64,000 nt of DNA from assembly GCA_020073245.1 (NCBI GenBank), contig JAIQFQ010000011.1:1-64000 (forward strand). Reading direction: 5' to 3'. This stretch comes from Terriglobia bacterium. Lineage in GTDB: Bacteria; Acidobacteriota; Thermoanaerobaculia; Thermoanaerobaculales; Thermoanaerobaculaceae. Below the pieces are notes generated by a model. The model had not been told where the DNA came from, ran no database searches, and saw only the letters and a list, made by a program, of their open reading frames with translations. The position numbers and the translations under genes were made by a program. Shown here in pieces: positions 8,935 through 18,234 of the stretch; within the stretch, counting starts at the first letter, position 1; every line of letters starts with the position of its first letter.

Positions 8935-11900
8935 ATGGACCGGTTCACCCGTGGCGAGCGGCTGACTCTGGTGACGGCGATCGTGGTGGCGGCGGCCGCC
9001 GGGATCTTCGCCTGGACCAACTTCACGCGCGCGTTCCCCGAGGCGCACCTCTCGTTCGCCGTCAACCGGGCGACGTCGCAACCGGTGGCGGAGGCGTTCC
9101 TGCGCGATCACGCGCCGGCCGCGTCGGTGGTGACGGCGGGGCGGTACCACGCCGCGATCTTCCGGACGGACGACCACGCCAAGACCTACCTCGAGCGCGA
9201 GCTGGGGCTCGACCGGCTCGGTGAGCTGACCCGCGGCAAGCAGGTCCGGTTGTGGGACTGGGCGCACCGGTGGTACAGGCCTGTCGACAAGGAGGAGGTC
9301 AAGGTCGAGGTGACGCCCGAGGGCGAGGTGATGGGCTTCGCCCACCTCATCAAGGAGGAGGCTCCGGGCGCGACGCTTGAAGAGGGCGCCGCCAGGGCGA
9401 TCGGGGAACGCTTCCTCAAGGGTGCCTTCGGCCTGGACGCAGGCACGTTGACCTTCATCGAATCGAAGCGCGAGGACAGGAAGAACCGGCGCGACTGGAC
9501 GTTCACCTTCGAGCGCGCGGACTGGAAGGCGAAGGAGGCCACGTACCGGATGCAGGTCGAGGTGCACGGCGACGAGCCCGCCGCCTACCGTGAGTTTCTG
9601 AAGGTGCCCGACGCGTGGTCGCAGGGGTACCAGCGGCTGCGTTCGGCGAACAACACGACGGCGCTGGTTGCCGCCTTCGGGATCGTCCTCACGCTGCTCG
9701 CCGCGCTGGTGGTGATCTTCCGCGAGGGGCGGCGCGGCAACGTGCGCTGGCGCGTCACGCTGACGCTGACGGCGGTCGCGTTCGGGCTGTTCTTCCTGCT
9801 CGCGCTCAACGACCTTCCGGTGGCGTCGTACGGCTTCGACACGACCGGCACGTACGGGGCGTTCCTGGCACGGCAGGTCCTCGGTGGCCTGGCCGAGGCC
9901 GGCGTGCAGGCGCTCATGATCTTTCTGGTCGTCGCGGCGGGCGAGCCGCTGTTCCGCGCGCGCTTCCCCGGCCACATGCGCATCACGGCGCTGTTCGAGA
10001 AGACCGGCTGGCGCAGCAAGCGCTTTGCTTTCGGCTTGATCCTGGGCTACTGCCTGGCGGCGGTCTTCCTCGCGTACCAGGTGGCGTTCTACCTCGTCGG
10101 GTCGAAGTTCGGCGCGTGGAACCCCGCCGACGTGCCGTTCGACAACATGCTCAACACCTGGTTCCCCTGGCTCGCCGTGCTGTTCATCGGGTTCTACCCG
10201 GCGGTGAACGAGGAGTTCATGTCGCGGGTGTTCTCGATCCCGCTGGTGGACAAGCTCACCCACTCCCGCGTCGCGTCGGTCGTGATTCCGGCGCTGATCT
10301 GGGGGTTCGCACACGCCAACTACCCTGCCCAGCCGTTCTACATCCGCGGCGTCGAGGTCTCGATCGCGGGCTTGTTCGTGGGGATCATCCTCTACCGCTT
10401 CGGTGTGCTGCCGTGCCTGGTGTGGCACTACGTCGTTGACGCCGGGTACACCTCGATGCTGCTGGTCCGCTCGGGGAACCTCTACTTCATCGTCACGGCG
10501 CTCGCCGGCGTCGGCGCGCTCTTGATCCCGCTTGCCGCGACGCTCGTGGCGGCGTGGCGACGAGGCGGGTTTGTCGAAGACCCGCAGGTGCTCAACAGTG
10601 CCGATCCGGCGCCGCCGGAGCCGCCGGCAGCGGTGGTCGCGCCGCCCCCGCCGATCGTGGCACCCCCGCTCCGTGTGGCGCTCCCCGTAGGGCTGGCCCT
10701 GGCCGTGGTCGGGATCGTTCTGGCTTGGCGTGCCCCCGACCCGGGACGCGATGTCGGCGTAAGGCTCCGCCCGGCGGCGGTGAGGCAGGCCGCCCAGGAG
10801 TTCATGAGGCGGAGCGGGGCGGACCCGTCGACGTGGCGCTTCGTGGTGACCACGAACGGCGACGTGCTCGGGAAGAACGCGCGCCGCTACCTGCTCGAGC
10901 ACGGTGGCGTCGGCCAGGTAGCCCGCTTTGCCGGTGAGGTGCCGCAGTGGCAGGTGCGCGCCTACCGGGTGGAGGACCGCGAGGAGTGGCAGCTCGCGGT
11001 GGACGACGGCACCGCGAAGGTCGTTCGCTTCGACCACACGCTCCGGGAGGAGGCGCCCGGCACGACCCTGCCGGTGGAGGACGCGCGCCGGATGGCGGAG
11101 GCCGCGCTCGCGGTAGGCGGGTTCGACGTCGGCAAGCTGACGTTCAAGGAGGCGAAGGCGGAGAAGCGACCCGCCCGGACCGACCATACGTTCACTTGGA
11201 AGGATCCCGCGCACACAGTCGCCGACGCGGAGTACCTGCTCGACGTGCGGGTGGACGGCAACACGGTGGATGCCGTCTCCCGCCGGCTCAAGCTCCCGGA
11301 AGCCTGGGAGAGATCGCGAGAGAAGTCCACCGCGCTGTTCTACGCCCGCATGGCGGTCGCGTTCGCGTTCATCGCGCTGCTGGTCACGCACGGTCTGCTC
11401 GTGTTCTACCGCGGCGTCCGCGGCGGCCTCGTCCCGTGGAAGAGCGTCCTGGGAGCGAGCGCCGGGCTGACCGTGCTGTTCGTGGCGGGGATCGCGGTCA
11501 GCTCGCCGCTCGCGTGGGCGAGGTACGTCACCTCGGATCCGGAGGCGCTCTTCCGCATTCAGACCATGATCGGGATCGCGATCGTCTCGCTGCTCGTGGG
11601 GACGCTCGCGGTCCTTGTGATGGGGGCACTGGCGGCGTGTTTCCCGGCTGCGCGCGCCGTTGCGGATCCCTCGGCCCGCCGGCCGGTGGCCGGGCCCACG
11701 GTCGCCGCGGCTCTCGCCGTGGTCGGCGCGGCGCTCACCGTGAAGGGAGCGTTTGCATTCATTCGCGCTGCTGCGCCGAAGGCGTTTTCCGACGCCCCGG
11801 TCGGGATCCCCGGCGCGCTGGCGACGGCGATCCCCGCGCTCGCGACGCTGGAGGACGGCGTGATGCTCGTGCTTCTCTTCCTCGCGCTGATCGGGATCAC

Positions 11901-12264
11901 GATCCATTTCTGGCTCGGGTTGGGCAAACCCTGGCTCAAGGCGCTCGTCGCGCTCGGCCTGCTGCTGACGGTCCTTCCCGCGAGCTCCGGGGCGACCGGC
12001 CTCGAGGTCGCGACCGGGGTCGTGCAGGCGGGCGTGCTGTTGGGCCTGTCCATTCTCCTGGTGCGCTTCGTGCTGGGCTCCAACCCGGCGGCGTACGTGC
12101 TGGGCGTTGCGTGGCTCGCCGTGTGCACGTTCTCGGCGCCTTTGATCGCCCAGCCCGGGAGGTTCTACGCGTTCCAGGGATGGGCGCTGCTGGTCGTCGC
12201 GCTCGCGGTGAGCGCGTGGTGGCTGCTCCGCCACCCCGCCGGGGCGGGGAGCACACCCGGATAG
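8935..12264 (+). CDS. CPBP-family intramembrane protease with duplicated architecture
   Basis: An 1109-aa membrane protein. A helix near residues 10-30 is followed by an extracytoplasmic region (about 35-225), then a CPBP/Abi helical core. The core motifs are EE of NEEFMSR (Glu426, Glu427, Arg431), His460 in FAHANY and His498 to Asp502 in HYVVDAG, as expected for a glutamic intramembrane protease. After a Pro/Ala linker (about 558-580) the helix plus extracytoplasmic region is repeated (about 582-790). Several helices follow to the end, but without a second EExxR motif. The ATG at 8935 has a good AGGAGG upstream. The substrate is unknown. Confidence 0.88.
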   Translation: MDRFTRGERLTLVTAIVVAAAAGIFAWTNFTRAFPEAHLSFAVNRATSQPVAEAFLRDHAPAASVVTAGRYHAAIFRTDDHAKTYLERELGLDRLGELTRGKQVRLWDWAHRWYRPVDKEEVKVEVTPEGEVMGFAHLIKEEAPGATLEEGAARAIGERFLKGAFGLDAGTLTFIESKREDRKNRRDWTFTFERADWKAKEATYRMQVEVHGDEPAAYREFLKVPDAWSQGYQRLRSANNTTALVAAFGIVLTLLAALVVIFREGRRGNVRWRVTLTLTAVAFGLFFLLALNDLPVASYGFDTTGTYGAFLARQVLGGLAEAGVQALMIFLVVAAGEPLFRARFPGHMRITALFEKTGWRSKRFAFGLILGYCLAAVFLAYQVAFYLVGSKFGAWNPADVPFDNMLNTWFPWLAVLFIGFYPAVNEEFMSRVFSIPLVDKLTHSRVASVVIPALIWGFAHANYPAQPFYIRGVEVSIAGLFVGIILYRFGVLPCLVWHYVVDAGYTSMLLVRSGNLYFIVTALAGVGALLIPLAATLVAAWRRGGFVEDPQVLNSADPAPPEPPAAVVAPPPPIVAPPLRVALPVGLALAVVGIVLAWRAPDPGRDVGVRLRPAAVRQAAQEFMRRSGADPSTWRFVVTTNGDVLGKNARRYLLEHGGVGQVARFAGEVPQWQVRAYRVEDREEWQLAVDDGTAKVVRFDHTLREEAPGTTLPVEDARRMAEAALAVGGFDVGKLTFKEAKAEKRPARTDHTFTWKDPAHTVADAEYLLDVRVDGNTVDAVSRRLKLPEAWERSREKSTALFYARMAVAFAFIALLVTHGLLVFYRGVRGGLVPWKSVLGASAGLTVLFVAGIAVSSPLAWARYVTSDPEALFRIQTMIGIAIVSLLVGTLAVLVMGALAACFPAARAVADPSARRPVAGPTVAAALAVVGAALTVKGAFAFIRAAAPKAFSDAPVGIPGALATAIPALATLEDGVMLVLLFLALIGITIHFWLGLGKPWLKALVALGLLLTVLPASSGATGLEVATGVVQAGVLLGLSILLVRFVLGSNPAAYVLGVAWLAVCTFSAPLIAQPGRFYAFQGWALLVVALAVSAWWLLRHPAGAGSTPG

Positions 12265-12283
12265 GAAAGCGGAGGGCCATAGG

Positions 12284-12400
12284 CGGGAGGTCAAAGGGAA
12301 AAGGGGAAACGTCAAAGGGAAGACAAGACGCGGCGCAGACGCTTGGTCTTCCCTTTGACCTTTACCGTCTACCCTTTTCTTGTCTTGCTCACACCTTCGA
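12284..12400. repeat. Composite inverted repeat (copy c)
   Basis: The arms are GTCAAAGGGAAGACAAGACG (from about 12312) and the complementary GGTCTTCCCTTTGACC (from about 12345), with further GGGAAAAGGGGAAACGTC on the left and TCTACCCTTTTCTTGTC on the right. The core is short (about 15 bp) compared with other copies. It lies between two convergent genes. Confidence 0.85.
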
Positions 12401-12409
12401 CCCGGTTCG

Positions 12410-13387
12410 CTAGCGGTTGGTGGTGAGCAGGGAGCTCATCTCCCGAAAGCGATGGCAGAGCACGTGGCACACCAGCGTGAGCAGCTGCGATGCGGCTTCC
12501 GAAGGCCGTTGGAGGACCTCGTCCAGGTCGCGCCGACTTAGCGGGAGCACGGTCGCCCCTTCGGGTCCCGCGTGGACGTCGGCGCTGCGGAGCTGGTCGT
12601 CCACCAGGGCCATCTCGCCGAAGACCTCCCCCCGACCGAGGCTCGCGAGGACGCTCTCGCCCCGTCCCGCAACGCGTCGCGAGATCCGGACGCTCCCCTC
12701 GACGACGATGTAGAGGCAGTCGCCGGCCGAGCCTTCGACGAAGACCGTCGCTCCATCCTCGAAGCTCTCTGCGCGGAGCGTCGTGGCGAGCAGCCGCAAC
12801 TCTGCGGCCGACAGCCCGGTCTCCGCGAAGAGGTCGAGCTTGGCGCGCGGCTTCAGGTCGACGGACCGCCCCTGCACTGCGGTCGGCTGCTCGTCCTCGC
12901 TCGGCGACGGCGGCATCAGCTCGCCCAGGAACAGGTTGGCCTGCCGGATCTTCGCCGCGAGCGAGTGCCAGAACGCTCGCATCAGCGCGGCGCCGAGCTC
13001 GTGGTCACCGGCGATCGCCCGACGGACCCTGACGCCGTTGAAGCTCAGCAGGGCGGTGCTGCCTGAGGCGATGGTGGTCGTGTCTCGGGGGTTGGAGTCG
13101 AGGAAGGAGACCTCGCCGAAGATCTGGCCGACGCGAACTCGAGTCACCGTCTGGCGCCCGGCGGCCGTGCTCCTGTGACCGTCCACGGCGCCGGCGAGCA
13201 CGACGTAGAAGTCGTCGCCGGTGCTGCCCTGGTCGTATACGACCTGGCCCCCGGTGAGGAGCTGCTCCCTGGCGTGTTCCGCGAGCTTTGCCAGCTTGGC
13301 GTCGGGGACGTGCTGAAAGATGCGGAACGCCCGCAGGTCCGCAGACGCCTTGAGAGCGCGCGCGTTGCTCGGTTCGAGAGGGCTCAT
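12410..13387 (-). CDS. Protein with two cyclic-nucleotide-binding domains
   Basis: About 325 aa from the ATG at 13387 (MSPLEPSN); a GTG at 13468 would add 27 residues and is less likely. Two Crp-type cNMP-binding folds are seen, at about 15-125 (GDDFYVVLAGAV, then GQIFGEVSFLD) and about 190-310 (GDCLYIVVEGSV, then GEVFGEMALVDD). There is no helix-turn-helix, so it is not a transcription factor of the Crp type. It may be a regulatory or scaffold subunit. It is divergent from murI and no partner is evident. Confidence 0.82.
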   Translation of the reverse strand: MSPLEPSNARALKASADLRAFRIFQHVPDAKLAKLAEHAREQLLTGGQVVYDQGSTGDDFYVVLAGAVDGHRSTAAGRQTVTRVRVGQIFGEVSFLDSNPRDTTTIASGSTALLSFNGVRVRRAIAGDHELGAALMRAFWHSLAAKIRQANLFLGELMPPSPSEDEQPTAVQGRSVDLKPRAKLDLFAETGLSAAELRLLATTLRAESFEDGATVFVEGSAGDCLYIVVEGSVRISRRVAGRGESVLASLGRGEVFGEMALVDDQLRSADVHAGPEGATVLPLSRRDLDEVLQRPSEAASQLLTLVCHVLCHRFREMSSLLTTNR

Positions 13388-13499
13388 CAGCCGAGTCTCA
13401 GCCGGCCAGCTCTGCGAGCGTCTCGGGCAGAGATGCCGGTCGGATTTCTTCAACTCTATCGCATGCACGGGGCTTTTGCGAGACGGGACGGGCCAAGAG

Positions 13500-13700
13500 C
13501 CTGTTCGCAGGTCCGATGGTTCGTGATCTCTCCAAGGATCGGTAAGAGGTCAAACGAAAAAGGTCAAAGGGAAGACGATAGAAAGGGAGTTCGGTCGCCG
13601 CCGTTGAAGTTGTCGTCCCTCTGACATTTCCCCTTTTCCCTTTGACCTCCTGCGCATTCCTGGAAACTTGGGAACCGTAGAGCGTGTGAACCTGGGAACG
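13500..13700. repeat. Composite inverted repeat (copy d)
   Basis: The left arm holds GGTCAAAGGGAAGACGATAG (from 13561) and the right arm holds TTTCCCCTTTTCCCTTTGAC (from 13628). The flanks carry GTTCGCAGGTCCGATGG and GTGTGAACCTGGGAACGG. The core ends in GTTGTCGTCCCTC, similar to copies e, g and h. It fills the divergent gap between the cNMP-binding protein and murI. Confidence 0.85.
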
Positions 13701-13746
13701 GTCTTCTCCTCCTCTGCCGTGGGCGGGCTAGAATCCGCTCAGCGCC

Positions 13747-14601
13747 ATGGCGGGCTTGACCGAAGTGAGCGCTCCGGTCGGGGTCTTCGACTCCGGCGTC
13801 GGCGGGCTGTCCGTGCTGCGGGAAATCCGTCGCGAGCTGCCGGGTGTCGTGTACCTCTACGTTGCCGACCAGGCGCACGTCCCGTACGGACCCCGCCCCC
13901 TGGCCGAGGTGCGCGCGTTCTCCGAGGAGATCGTCCGGTACCTTCTGACGCGCGGGGCGCGCCTGATCGTGGTGGCCTGCAACGCCGCCTCGGCGGGCGC
14001 GCTGCATCACCTGCGCGAGGTCTTCCCCGCGGTCCCGTTCGTCGGGATGGAGCCGGCTGTGAAGCCGGCGGCGGAGAGCACCCGGAGCGGAAAGGTGGGC
14101 GTCCTCGCCACCCCGGCCACCTTCCAGGGGGCCCTGTTCGCTTCGGTGGTCGAGCGCTTCGCGAACGGCGTCGAGCTGTTCACGCACACCTGCCCGGGGC
14201 TCGTCGCGCAGATCGAAGAGGGGAACCTGGAGGGGCCCAAGGCCCGGGCGATCCTCGAAGGTGCGCTCCACCCGATGCTCGCCGAGGGGATCGACACGGT
14301 CGTTCTCGGGTGCACGCACTACCCGTTCGTGATCCCCCTCATTCAACAGATCGTCGGTCCGGGCGTGAGGGTCATCGACCCCGCCCCGGCCGTCGCCCGT
14401 CAGGTGAGGCGCGTGCTCGCGGAGGCCGCACCGGACGTCGTTGCGGCGGCCTCGGCCGGCAACAGCGCGCCTGTCCGCCTCGTTACGAGCGGCGACCCCG
14501 TGCGGTTCTCGGAGGTCGTGCCGCTTCTCCTGGGCGAGCCCTGGCCCGCAGGTCAGGTGCGCTGGACGGCGGCCGGCCGCCTCGAGGACGCCCGGGTTTG
14601 A
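13747..14601 (+). CDS. murI: Glutamate racemase
   Basis: This 284-aa enzyme converts L- to D-glutamate for peptidoglycan. The phosphate-independent racemase motifs are clear: FDSGVGGLSV (Asp15, Ser16), the first catalytic cysteine Cys78 in VACNAASAG (usually VACNTAS), and the second, Cys189, in LGCTHYPF. Length is normal for the family. The ATG at 13747 is the only sensible start. It is a single gene, flanked on both sides by composite repeats. Confidence 0.95.
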   Translation: MAGLTEVSAPVGVFDSGVGGLSVLREIRRELPGVVYLYVADQAHVPYGPRPLAEVRAFSEEIVRYLLTRGARLIVVACNAASAGALHHLREVFPAVPFVGMEPAVKPAAESTRSGKVGVLATPATFQGALFASVVERFANGVELFTHTCPGLVAQIEEGNLEGPKARAILEGALHPMLAEGIDTVVLGCTHYPFVIPLIQQIVGPGVRVIDPAPAVARQVRRVLAEAAPDVVAAASAGNSAPVRLVTSGDPVRFSEVVPLLLGEPWPAGQVRWTAAGRLEDARV

Positions 14602-14602
14602 G

Positions 14603-14782
14603 AAGGTTCGAGGGTTTCTTTGAAGAGGTAAAAGGGAAAAGGGGAAAGGTCAAAGGGAAGACGAAGCAATCCAGACCGACCGCACTCGTGGCAGTGGTCG
14701 TCCCTTTTACGTTTCCCCTTTTACGTTTCACCTGTTCGAGTCGAACCTTTGAACATTCGAACCTTCGAACGCCCTACGCGCC
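14603..14782. repeat. Composite inverted repeat (copy e)
   Basis: The left arm is AAAAGGGGAAAGGTCAAAGG (from about 14636), followed by GAAGACGAAGCAATCC. The core holds GACCGACCGCACTCGTGG. The right arm holds GTCGTCCCTTTTACGTTTCC (from about 14698). The outer right flank is GAACATTCGAACCTTCGAAC. It lies between the convergent genes murI and pheA. Confidence 0.9.
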
Positions 14783-14788
14783 GCCTGC

Positions 14789-15979
14789 CTAGTCCACCCG
14801 GCCGCGAGCGGTGGTTCGCGCAGGGTACGAGCCCAGCACCTTGAGGTAGGGGCACTCGCGCCGGAGCGCCGCGACCGCGTGCGCGGCCGCCTCCTCCGCG
14901 AGTGACCCCTCGAAGTCGATGTAGAAGAGGTACTCCCACGGGCGCCGGGGGACCGGCCGCGACTCCAGCTTGGTGAGGTTGAGGCCGTGCTCCGCAAGCA
15001 CGGCGAGGCAGTGTGCCAGCGCGCCGTGGCGGTGCGGCGTCGTGAGCACCAGCGAGGTCTTCGAGGGGATGCGCGGGTCGGAGCGCAACTCGAGCGACGA
15101 GACGAGGACGAAGCGGGTCCAGTTCTCGGGCTGGTCGGCGATGTCCCGAGCGATCACGACCAGGCCGTGGAGCGCCGCCGCCTCCTCGCTCGCGATTGCC
15201 GCCTGCGCCGGATCGCTGTCCTCGCGGACCTTGCGCGCGGCCTCGGCGGTGTCCTCGTACGCCACGGGCTCCGCGCCGGGTAGCCCGCGCAGGAACGCCG
15301 CGCACTGGGTCAGAGCCTGCGGGTGGGAGAGGATGCGGCGGAGGCTCGCCGGGTCGGTCGGGGCGGCCGCGAGCAGGCAGTGCCGCACCTCGAGCACCTC
15401 CTCGCCGACGATCGCGAGGTCGGTGGACCGCAGCAGGTCGTACGTCTCGTTGATCGAGCCGGCGGTGGTGTTCTCGATCGGGAGGAACGCGTAGCCGGCC
15501 TCGCCGCCCTCGGCCTCGCGCAGTGCCTGGGAGAACGTCGGAAACCCGTGGAACTCCATCTCGCCGGCCCGCTCGGCGAAGTACTTGCGTGCCGCGATGT
15601 GGCTGTACGAGCCCTCGCCGCCCTGGTACGCGACCCTCCGCGCGTGGCGCACGGAGCGCGCCGCCGATTCGCGGCGGAGCAACGCCTCCTCCTGGACCTT
15701 GACCGACATCGCGATGACCTCTCGGTAGATCTCGCGGACGCGGAACGGGTCGAGCCCCAGCTCGCGGGCCCACCCCTCGACCCGAGAGAGCAGCTCGGCC
15801 TCCCGCTCGTGGTCGCGCAGGAAGGGGACGCCCTCCTTCTTGAGCCGCGCGACGTCGCGGACCTTGGCGAGGCGCTCGAGCAGCGTCTCGAGCAGCTTGC
15901 GGTCGGTGCGGTCGAGCGCCTCCCTTACAGTGGCAAGTCTGTCCGTGGGGTCCGTTCCAGTTGTCTTCCGCCTGACCAT
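14789..15979 (-). CDS. pheA: Chorismate mutase / prephenate dehydratase (P-protein)
   Basis: This 396-aa bifunctional enzyme turns chorismate into phenylpyruvate for phenylalanine. An AroQ-type chorismate mutase lies at about 10-95. The prephenate dehydratase domain follows (about 110-290, with YQGGEGSYSH and FLPIENTTAGS). A C-terminal ACT domain (about 305-385) has GALAHCLAVLAEHGLNL and the ESRP signature that binds phenylalanine for feedback inhibition. The ATG at 15979 gives MVRRKTTG. No leader peptide or attenuator was seen upstream. Confidence 0.95.
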   Translation of the reverse strand: MVRRKTTGTDPTDRLATVREALDRTDRKLLETLLERLAKVRDVARLKKEGVPFLRDHEREAELLSRVEGWARELGLDPFRVREIYREVIAMSVKVQEEALLRRESAARSVRHARRVAYQGGEGSYSHIAARKYFAERAGEMEFHGFPTFSQALREAEGGEAGYAFLPIENTTAGSINETYDLLRSTDLAIVGEEVLEVRHCLLAAAPTDPASLRRILSHPQALTQCAAFLRGLPGAEPVAYEDTAEAARKVREDSDPAQAAIASEEAAALHGLVVIARDIADQPENWTRFVLVSSLELRSDPRIPSKTSLVLTTPHRHGALAHCLAVLAEHGLNLTKLESRPVPRRPWEYLFYIDFEGSLAEEAAAHAVAALRRECPYLKVLGSYPARTTARGRVD

Positions 15980-16202
15980 TAGGGTCGAATTCTAGGCTCG
16001 GCGCCTCGATCTCGCCATCCCAGGGCTGTCCCCGAGGTCGGCTGGAGGCGACGGCGAGTGCTCACGGCAGCGACCCGGTCGGCCACCGTGGCGCTCTCGC
16101 GGCGATCGCGGAAGAGTTTGGGCACGCAGCGCGTTCCTCCGGCCGAGGCGGTCCGGACGATGGGTGAACTGCGCGTCGAGCCCGGAACGAGAGGAGCTCG
16201 CG

Positions 16203-16646
16203 ATGGTCGGAGAAAAGGGACCGTGCGTCTTCTGCGAGATCGTTGAGGGGAGGTCCCCCGCGTATCGGATCTACGAGAACGACCGTTCGGTTGCGATCCT
16301 CGACATCCAGCCGTTTACCCGAGGCCACACGCTGGTGCTGTCCAGGCGGCACGTCGGTTTCTGGCACGAGCTCGAAGCCGACGAGAGCGCAAGCCTGTTC
16401 GAGGCCGCCCGCGAGGTCGCCCGGCGGATCATGAGGAGCCTCCGACCCGACTTCGTGTGCATGTACGCGCGTGGGCGCCGAATCCCGCACACGCACATCT
16501 TCCTTGTCCCGAGCCTCGGCGGCGACGTCCTCGATCGCTTCTTCAACGCCCTCGAGGGCTTCCAGGAGGCGCCCGATCGCCTCGCGGAGCTCAAGCAGCC
16601 CGCCACAATGGAGGAGACAGCCCGCCTCCTGCAGGCACGGGGCTGA
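16203..16646 (+). CDS. HIT-family nucleotide-binding protein, altered triad
   Basis: A 147-aa HIT-like protein. CVFCEIVEG near the N-terminus supplies the usual cysteine pair, and the nucleotide-binding fold follows. The histidine triad reads IPHTHIFLVP: the first two histidines are kept, including the middle catalytic one, but the third is phenylalanine. A usual member hydrolyses adenosine phosphoramidates or dinucleotides; activity here is uncertain. The ATG at 16203 is preceded by AGGAG, so it is preferred over the upstream ATG at 16164. Confidence 0.82.
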   Translation: MVGEKGPCVFCEIVEGRSPAYRIYENDRSVAILDIQPFTRGHTLVLSRRHVGFWHELEADESASLFEAAREVARRIMRSLRPDFVCMYARGRRIPHTHIFLVPSLGGDVLDRFFNALEGFQEAPDRLAELKQPATMEETARLLQARG

Positions 16647-16806
16647 ACCCACCGCTTCACACGGCCCGGAAGTGATTGAAGCGGATCTGTCCGGGCCGAG
16701 AATGACCTCCTCCTCCAAGGGTGCTCCTGACGGGAATAACTCCACCGAGGCTCGGCTTCGAGTACTCAATGTGCGATCGGCCAAATGCCGAGATCGCGGG
16801 GGAGCG

Positions 16807-17946
16807 ATGAAGATCGCGGTTCCGAGGGAGATCCGGTCGGGGGAGCGTCGTGTCGCGCTGGTCCCCGAGTCGGTCAAGAAGCTCGTAAAGGCCGGCATCG
16901 GCGTGACGGTGGAGCGAGGGGCGGGGGAGGCTGCATTCTTCACCGATTCGCTGTACCGCGAAGAGGGCGCCGAGGTCGAGGGCGACGTCGCCAAGCTGTA
17001 CGGCGGGGCCGACCTGGTCCTGAAGGTCCAGGCTCCCGCGCTCAACGAGACCTTGGCCACGCACGAGACGGACTTGATGCGCGCGGGCGGCATGCTTCTC
17101 GCGACGCTGATCCCGGCGCGCCACCGGGACGTGGTCGAGAAGCTCGCGGTTCGTGGCGTTACCGCATTTGCCATCGACCTGATCCCGCGCATCACGCGAG
17201 CGCAGACGATGGACACCCTCTCCTCGATGGCCAACATCGGCGGTTACAAGGCGGTGTTGATCGCGGCGAACCACCTGCCCAGGTACTTTCCCATGCTGAT
17301 GACCGCGGCCGGCACCGTGTTGCCGGCGAAGGTGTTCGTAATCGGGGCGGGAGTGGCCGGGCTGCAGGCGGTCGCCACGGCCCACCGGCTCGGCGCGGCC
17401 GTCGAGGCGACGGACACCCGGCCGGTCGTGAAGGAGCAGGTCGAGAGCATCGGCGCGAAGTTCGTCGGCGTGGTCGCAGAGGAGGCCCAGGACGTCTCCG
17501 GGTACGCGAAGGAGCTCTCCGCGGACTTCTACCGGAAGCAGGCGGAACTGATCGCGGAGCGCTGCGCGGCGGCCGACGCGGTGATCACCACCGCGCTGAT
17601 CGGCGGGGTGAAGGCGCCCAAGCTGATCACCGCCGACATGGTCAAGTCGATGAAGCCGGGGTCCGTCATCGTGGACCTCGCCGCCGAGGCGGGAGGCAAC
17701 TGCGAGCTCACGCAGCCCGGCCGCACGGTGGTGGTCCACGGGGTCACGATCTGCGGTCCGGAGAACCTCCCGGCCGAGATGCCGTGGCACGGCAGCACGC
17801 TCTACTCGCGCAACCTCACCGCGTTCGTGCTGGCGTTCTGGAAGGACGGCTCCTTCAAGCTCGACCCCGACGACGAGATCATCCGGGGTTGCATGGTCAG
17901 TCACGCCGGCGAGTTGCTCTTCGGCAGGCCGGGGGCGAAGGGATGA
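16807..17946 (+). CDS. pntAA: NAD(P) transhydrogenase subunit alpha, part 1 (NAD-binding)
   Basis: This 379-aa soluble domain I binds NAD(H) in the proton-translocating transhydrogenase. It shares the alanine-dehydrogenase fold: MKIAVPREIRSGERRVAL at the start, RITRAQTMDTLSSMA in the middle, and the Rossmann motif VIGAGVAGLQAVATAH near residue 180. As in many bacteria the alpha chain is split, and the membrane part is a separate gene at 18235. The ATG at 16807 has GGGGGAG upstream; an in-frame extension to 16471 is not credible. The three pnt genes form one operon, though a repeat-filled gap of 288 bp follows this gene. Confidence 0.95.
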   Translation: MKIAVPREIRSGERRVALVPESVKKLVKAGIGVTVERGAGEAAFFTDSLYREEGAEVEGDVAKLYGGADLVLKVQAPALNETLATHETDLMRAGGMLLATLIPARHRDVVEKLAVRGVTAFAIDLIPRITRAQTMDTLSSMANIGGYKAVLIAANHLPRYFPMLMTAAGTVLPAKVFVIGAGVAGLQAVATAHRLGAAVEATDTRPVVKEQVESIGAKFVGVVAEEAQDVSGYAKELSADFYRKQAELIAERCAAADAVITTALIGGVKAPKLITADMVKSMKPGSVIVDLAAEAGGNCELTQPGRTVVVHGVTICGPENLPAEMPWHGSTLYSRNLTAFVLAFWKDGSFKLDPDDEIIRGCMVSHAGELLFGRPGAKG

Positions 17947-18019
17947 GCGGCGAACGCGCTCCCCGCGGCCGCGCAAAGGCAGGGCGGGGGAAAGCCGTCC
18001 TGAAGCCATTTTCCCTCTA

Positions 18020-18114
18020 TGGGAGCACCTTCCAGGTGCGACCTCTTTCCGGTTGCGGCTGGAAGCCGCTCCCACTGAGAGATACCCGGTGGTGGGGGCA
18101 AGCCCCGCCCCTAC
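18020..18114. repeat. Two REP-like palindromes inside the pnt operon
   Basis: The first has arms TGGGAGCACCTTCCAGGTGC (18020) and GGCTGGAAGCCGCTCCCA (18056-18073). The second is GGTGGGGGCAAGCCCCGCCC (from 18089). Both look like dispersed palindromes. The rest of 17947-18234 shows no gene. Confidence 0.8.
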
Positions 18115-18234
18115 GTCAGACCCCTGGCTGCCAGGCGGGGACCCGGCAAGGACACCCGGTGCCGGAACCGGGAAGCCTGCGCCAAGGCGACGGGAGCGGT
18201 CTGCGCGCGCACTCCGGGACGGAAGGGTCACCGC

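Noticed and set aside
8824-12315. 1163-aa minus-strand ORF
   Set aside because: Antisense to the CPBP gene; Arg/His/Asp-rich composition with no domain, typical of shadows in GC-rich genes.
14603-14782. Intrinsic terminators explaining the composite repeats
   Set aside because: Stems are too long and made of word repeats, no T-tract follows, and copies also lie between divergent genes.
16471-16806. Upstream extension of pntAA
   Set aside because: It overlaps the HIT gene in another frame; family starts fit MKIAVPRE at 16807.
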